DNA of 64,000 nucleotides from Acytostelium subglobosum LB1 (taxonomy: Eukaryota; Evosea; Eumycetozoa; Acytosteliales; Acytosteliaceae), in the NCBI RefSeq assembly GCF_000787575.1, contig NW_012236516.1, positions 634,338 to 698,337 of the forward strand. Reading direction: 5' to 3'. Below are positions 58,601-64,000 of the stretch, piece by piece (position 1 is the stretch's first letter; the number at the start of each line of letters is the position of its first letter). The notes beneath the pieces are model-generated. The model did not search any database. It was not told where the DNA came from and saw only the letters and a program-made list of their open reading frames with translations. The position numbers were made by a program, and so were the translations under genes.

Positions 58601-60734
58601 AAAGTCTATATCACTGTTGTACACATTCACTACGATGTTCTTTCGCTCGCCATGAGGCTGGTGCTTGTTGGTCTCAAAGTGCGTCCTCCACACCTCGTCG
58701 GCCTCCTCTTGTTGGTGACTCATGTATTCTACCATGCGCACTTTGATGATGTGATTGAGGATGCGCTCCATGTTGAGTATGTCGTCCAGATACTCATCTT
58801 CATCTTGGTTCATCAGACAGAGGAAGGAGCCATCTGCCTTGCTCCTGGCGCGACCACGTCGCTGAATGAGTGAGCGGATGTTGAAGTCATTCTCAAAGCA
58901 CATGACAAAGTTGCAGCCTTGCACATCGATGCCTTCTTCAATCACGCTGGTCGCCACGATGAGCTTGGTCTGGCCGGATGCGAACTTGTCCATCACCTTG
59001 GTCTGCTTCTCCGAATCCATGCCATCTTCGCGACTGTGGCCGACGACCTTCTTGATGTTTAGACGTGCATTGACCGCCTCCTTCTTGAGGATGCGTAGCA
59101 GGGCCTTTGATGTAGCCCTGGTCTTTACAAATATGATGCCGCGGAACTTCTGTAGTGCTTGATCACTCTGTGTGCATTGATCAAGCTGCTCGACCAACTT
59201 GAGATACTTGGATGACTTCTCAATCTCGGCCGCTCCCTCCGCCTCCAGTCGCGCCAACAATAGTCCAATAAACTGGCGGTAATTTGCATTGGTGTTGTGT
59301 TTGCTTTTAAGGTCATCGCGAAGATACTTGACAAACGCAAGATATCCCTCCACATGCACATTGTTGAATTGTTCAAAGATTCGTATGATATCGCCCACAC
59401 CTGTGTCCAGTTTGATCTTATCCTCGTTGTTATCCACAAAGAACATGAAGCGTCGCAACTCGGTCTCAAAGCTCGTGGCGTTGAAGCCACGATAGGCCAG
59501 TCGCTCGCTGATATACTTGGCTCTCTGTTGCATCGCGCGAAGCTGGTCGTTCAAAACCTCGATAAACGCTTCCTGACATCGCTTCTCTGCGTCCGTCTGT
59601 CTATAGATGAGCTTGTCCGAGTCCAGTTCCGGGTCATCGCGGAGCGATGGTGGACGGTATGCCTTGGCCTTCAACACGAATTCCAACTTGTCAATGTTTC
59701 TTCCGATCTCAGCCTCACTCTTGCCAATCGACGGCGAGGCGGTCAGGCCTAGGATCTTGGGCCGCAAGTTGTGTGGGATCATCTCATAATAGTCGGTCAT
59801 GACGCGAGCGTATGCATGACGCCCAGTGGCATTGTGTGCCTCATCAAAGATGATCAAGTGGAAGGCAGCCAGTGAAACGGACTTGATGATGTTGAAGAAC
59901 GCTCCCTGAGTCATGACCACGACATCGGGACACTTGTCACGACTCTCAAAGTCCGCGCGCGTATACGCCTGCTCCGACTCTGAGCTGACCTCCATCACTT
60001 TGAGGGTGGCGTTGTGCTTCTTGATAGCCAACGTCTGTTGTTTGACCAATGGCAGTGTTGTGACCAGGAATAGTACCATGCGCTTCATCTGATTGTCGTG
60101 CTCCGGTTGATTGATCGCGATCATCTGTTGCATCAGCATGACAGACACCAACGTCTTGCCCATGCCTGTTGGCAGCACCAAGATGATGTCGCGTGCCATT
60201 GCCTCTGTCAGCGCTTCGAGCTGGTATTTCCTAGGTGTGACATTGCGTGTCGCCAACGCGTCCATGTTGACCTTTTTGGAGAACTGTGTGTCGCGGTACT
60301 GGCCAGGCCGTAGCTCAGTGGGCACAAATACGCGGCCCGAGAACTCGGGGGACTCTCCATTGAGGTGGCGGATGTTGGTCTTGTAGAGCTCGGAGATCTG
60401 TTGCCATTTGAATGTTTTGGCAAAGTTATCATTGATGGCGGCGGCAGTGACCGCCACATACTTCCTGTCCAGCGTGTATATACTGCCACCGTTGGGCAGC
60501 TTGCCGCTCACTTCATTACCAACGTCATTGCCACATGATGTGCAATATATCTTGCGAGGGCTGCGTCCATTATTGTCCGGGTTGGGNACCGAAGACCCAT
60601 GTCGGGTGTTCATCTTGCATTTCGAATGCCAAGTGTAGTCCACCAACGTTCTCCTCAAAGTAAAACAAGTGTCGATGAGGTATCAATGCTGTATGACATC
60701 CCTTATGCTTGCAGTAACAGTACTCATCCTGCAT
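52671..60734 (-). CDS. Zinc module-helicase-RdRP-nucleotidyltransferase fusion (2,661 aa)
   Basis: Exon A 60734-57699 and exon B 57621-52671 join in phase 2 (AVLRS then NKYTGFGKT). Exon A contains one N (60586); only if it is dropped does the frame run through and the arithmetic fit. Domains: Cys6/8/13 and Cys64/67, a zinc module like the RIG-I C-terminal domain; a Dicer/RIG-I-type helicase with LPTGMGKT (about 186), FDEAHNATGRHAYARVM (about 296) and QRRGRARS (about 623); a cellular RdRP with the catalytic DLDGD (about 1508) in QCSGSDLDGDRYFVCF; then a terminal nucleotidyltransferase with FGSSS (about 1860), DLD (about 1874), the third Asp in LDCDIS (about 1968) and a PAP-associated segment DLGYYLIKFFKHYSKRF (about 2070); a 550-residue C-terminal part of unknown fold follows. 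Dictyostelid RdRPs with helicases (RrpA/B/C type) act in RNA silencing. A one-codon exon (ATG 60816-60814, GTAGGT donor) may precede. Confidence 0.92.
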
Positions 60735-61268
60735 CTTGAGTTTGATTGATTGAATGAGGCGCACGAGTCAATATCTGGACCATCAATGAGTGAGAGTGTA
60801 TGTGTGAACCTACCATCTTACTAGCTTGCACTTAATCGTTTGATTGAATGAATGAATATGTATGATTGAATGATTGAGTGAATGAATGAATGAATGAAAG
60901 AATGAATGATTGATGAATGAGTTGGACAAGAGAGTGAATGAATGAATGATAATGTCCTTGTGAGAGATAGGCTAGTTGAGTGTCTTATACATCAGGGTAC
61001 CTGCAATAATGTTCCAAATATCTTGGACTCTAGAGTTTGTATTAACAACAGCTGATCATTCAATGACTGATAGTATGAAGTGATTGTGGATTGGATTGAC
61101 CCCTTGATGTGATGACCCCCATGAAGAGTTTGATGGAAAACTGAGCGAAAGATCAGTTTGGGGGCTGATGGAAGTGGCAAAGGGATGGTCAATCAGTCAA
61201 TCATCACTAAGTATGCATGGTGCATGTGGTTTATTAAGGATTGATCAATCTATCAATCAATCAAATCA
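60735..61268. other. Interval between the RdRP fusion gene and rvb2
   Basis: Contains the probable 5' leader of the RdRP gene and (TGAA)n tracts (60843-60950). On the minus strand 61160-61000 is open and ends TTGCAG at a GTACCC donor (reads IQTLESKIFGTLLQ); it may be an unplaced exon, but no partner was found. Confidence 0.3.
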
Positions 61269-62741
<1,473 letters not shown>

Positions 62742-63020
62742 TGCTGTATATGTATATGTATTTGTATAACTTGTAACTGACAAACCTGCGTTATATATTA
62801 TTTGAATTATGTTGTGTGATTGCAACACGACGAATGAATAATTAAGTTCACATCGTTGCCACTTTGAATATAATATAGTAATTGTAATACACAAGTATAT
62901 ATGTATACTTTACTACTTTATTGATGTACAATGAATGATTGATTGTATATAAACAATCTCAAAGTGAAAAAGCAACCAAACCCCGATATAACACGAACAT
63001 TATTTTGTTTTTCCTCATCG

Positions 63021-63093
63021 GCTTCTGTGGCTCAGTCGGCAGAGCGTTCGGCTGTTAACCGAACGGTCGTTGGTTCGATCCCAACCAGGAGCG
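63021..63093 (+). tRNA. tRNA-Asn (GTT)
   Basis: A 73-nt cloverleaf without intron. Acceptor stem GCTTCTG pairs with CAGGAGC (one T-G pair). The D-arm has GGCTCAGTCGGCAGAGC (box A), the anticodon stem is TCGG/CCGA with loop CTGTTAA, giving anticodon GTT (Asn), and the T-arm is GTTGG-TTCGATC-CCAAC (box B). The discriminator base is G. A T5 run follows four bases downstream. Confidence 0.97.
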
Positions 63094-63096
63094 ACC

Positions 63097-63101
63097 TTTT
63101 T
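63097..63101 (+). terminator. Pol III terminator of tRNA-Asn
   Basis: TTTTT four bases after the tRNA 3' end, with further T-runs at 63103-63106 and 63118-63125. Confidence 0.85.
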
Positions 63102-63128
63102 ATTTTCAAAAAAAATAATTTTTTTTAA

Positions 63129-64000
63129 GAAGTTGAAGAGATAAGAATTCTACTACTAGGGCCCATCACGGCCGATGAGGTCTTCTCCGCCATCTCCACC
63201 ACGGATACCTCAAAGTCTCCTGGCCCAGATGGACTCACTGGTCAGTTCTACGTGACACACGCCGAGGTCCTTGCCCCCTTCCTTGCCGCCACGTTCAACA
63301 ACATGCTGCTCGACCCTGAGACCATCACCAGTGACTTCAAGTGTGGAATCATCCACACCATCTTCAAGAAAGGCGACAGACTGGACATTGCCAACAGACG
63401 TCCAATCACCTTACTCAACGTGGATTACAAGCTCCTCAGCAAGGTCATCAATGCCAGACTCACCAAGCTCCTCGACAGTCTGATCAACCCATTACAGAAT
63501 GGCTTCGTCCCCGAGAGGCTGATCCACGACAACACCATCCTACTGCAGAAAGTCATCGACACGGCTGCCCAAGACATGGCCACTGGCTATGTCACGCTGT
63601 TTGATTTCCAGAAGGCGTTCGACTCCATATCACATGACAGCATCGAGCGCACCCTCCGCCACGTCGGCATCCCACCATTGATGGTCGGGCTCGTTATGGC
63701 CCTGCTGCGGGGATCCGTGGCCAGAGTCAGCGTCAACGGCATCCTCACTGATGCCCTGCCCCTGGACAGAGGCACCAAGCAAGGTGACCCTCTCTCCCCG
63801 ACGCTCTTTGTCCTGGTCATCGAGGCACTGGCAGCAGCAATCAACGCCGACCCATCCATCGTGGGCCTGCCGGTGTCACCGCCCCTCGACACATTAGTCG
63901 ACGGCAAGAAAGGCTCGACCGTCCGCAAGGTCAAGCTTCTCCAGTTTGCCGACGACACTGCAGCGCTCACCAGGTCACTCGAGGAACTCTTGTGTTCGTG
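63129..64000 (+). mobile_element. Non-LTR retrotransposon reverse transcriptase, 5'-truncated, runs off the window
   Basis: From about 63129 one plus-strand frame stays open to the window edge with no ATG start. It encodes the middle of a LINE-type reverse transcriptase: SKSPGPDGLTGQFYVTHAEV, IIHTIFKKGDRLDIANRRPI, LTKLLDSLINPLQNGFVPER, FDFQKAFDSISHDSI with the first catalytic Asp, RGTKQGDPLSPTLFVLVIEA, and LLQFADDTAAL with the FADD catalytic box. The endonuclease part is missing, so the copy is 5'-truncated. Codons are rich in C at third positions, unlike the host. It begins about 35 bp after the tRNA, in the same direction. Dictyostelid TRE elements target tRNA genes, and TRE3 types insert downstream; whether this is a TRE relative is inferred. 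Confidence 0.9.

Overview
The window looks like nuclear DNA of a dictyostelid social amoeba, of moderate GC and not Dictyostelium discoideum itself. Evidence: closely packed genes on both strands; short introns (about 60-140 nt) with GTATGT/GTAAGT donors and CAAT-repeat tracts before the acceptor; (TGAT)n/(TGAA)n tracts between genes; poly-Q/N/S/T runs in proteins; FNIP repeats; a hybrid histidine kinase; and a Dicer-type helicase fused to an RNA-dependent RNA polymerase. Exon structures were built by hand from splice signals and reading-frame arithmetic, so exon edges are predictions. Coordinates give whole-gene spans.

Layout. 1-8.5 kb (minus): a large unrecognised protein, an ArfGAP, a 51-aa two-exon gene, a FNIP-repeat protein. 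8.5-10.4 kb (minus): ribosomal protein L7 with a proposed 1.17-kb first intron holding two nested-stem structures that look like structured RNA. 10.7-12.6 kb: Elongator subunit 5 (plus) and a small protein (minus). 13.3-21.4 kb (minus): a USP7/HAUSP deubiquitinase and a GAF-PAS hybrid histidine kinase. 21.4-23.7 kb: a gene-poor stretch with a 136-nt fold-back element. 23.7-32.1 kb: a hydrolase-fold protein lacking its nucleophile (plus), folliculin (minus), an F-BAR/SH3 protein (plus), an LRR protein (minus). 32.8-40.6 kb (plus): F-box/WD40 protein ending in a CaaX box, TMC-like membrane protein, UTP4/cirhin, ERGIC3. 40.7-49.8 kb (minus): TMEM144-like protein, a long LRR nuclear-type protein, another LRR-type protein, a RapGAP. 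49.8-52.0 kb: simple-repeat intergenic DNA. 52.0 kb: RNA polymerase III subunit RPC11 (plus). 52.7-60.8 kb (minus): a giant RNA-silencing gene. 61.3-62.7 kb (minus): RUVBL2/reptin. 63.0-64.0 kb: tRNA-Asn(GTT) followed at once by a 5'-truncated non-LTR retrotransposon that runs off the window.

The most striking gene is the 2,661-residue protein at 52.7-60.8 kb. It joins, in order, a zinc-binding module resembling the RIG-I C-terminal domain, a Dicer/RIG-I-type helicase, a cell-type RdRP (DLDGD), and a complete terminal nucleotidyltransferase (GSS, DLD, third Asp, PAP-associated segment). In other eukaryotes an RdRP and a nucleotidyltransferase act as separate subunits of one silencing complex; here they are in a single chain. 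Other genes serve ubiquitin signalling (USP7, F-box proteins), small-GTPase control (ArfGAP, RapGAP, folliculin), membrane bending (F-BAR), secretory traffic (ArfGAP, ERGIC3), and ribosome and RNA work (L7, UTP4, RPC11, ELP5, reptin). They appear unlinked in function and simply neighbour one another.
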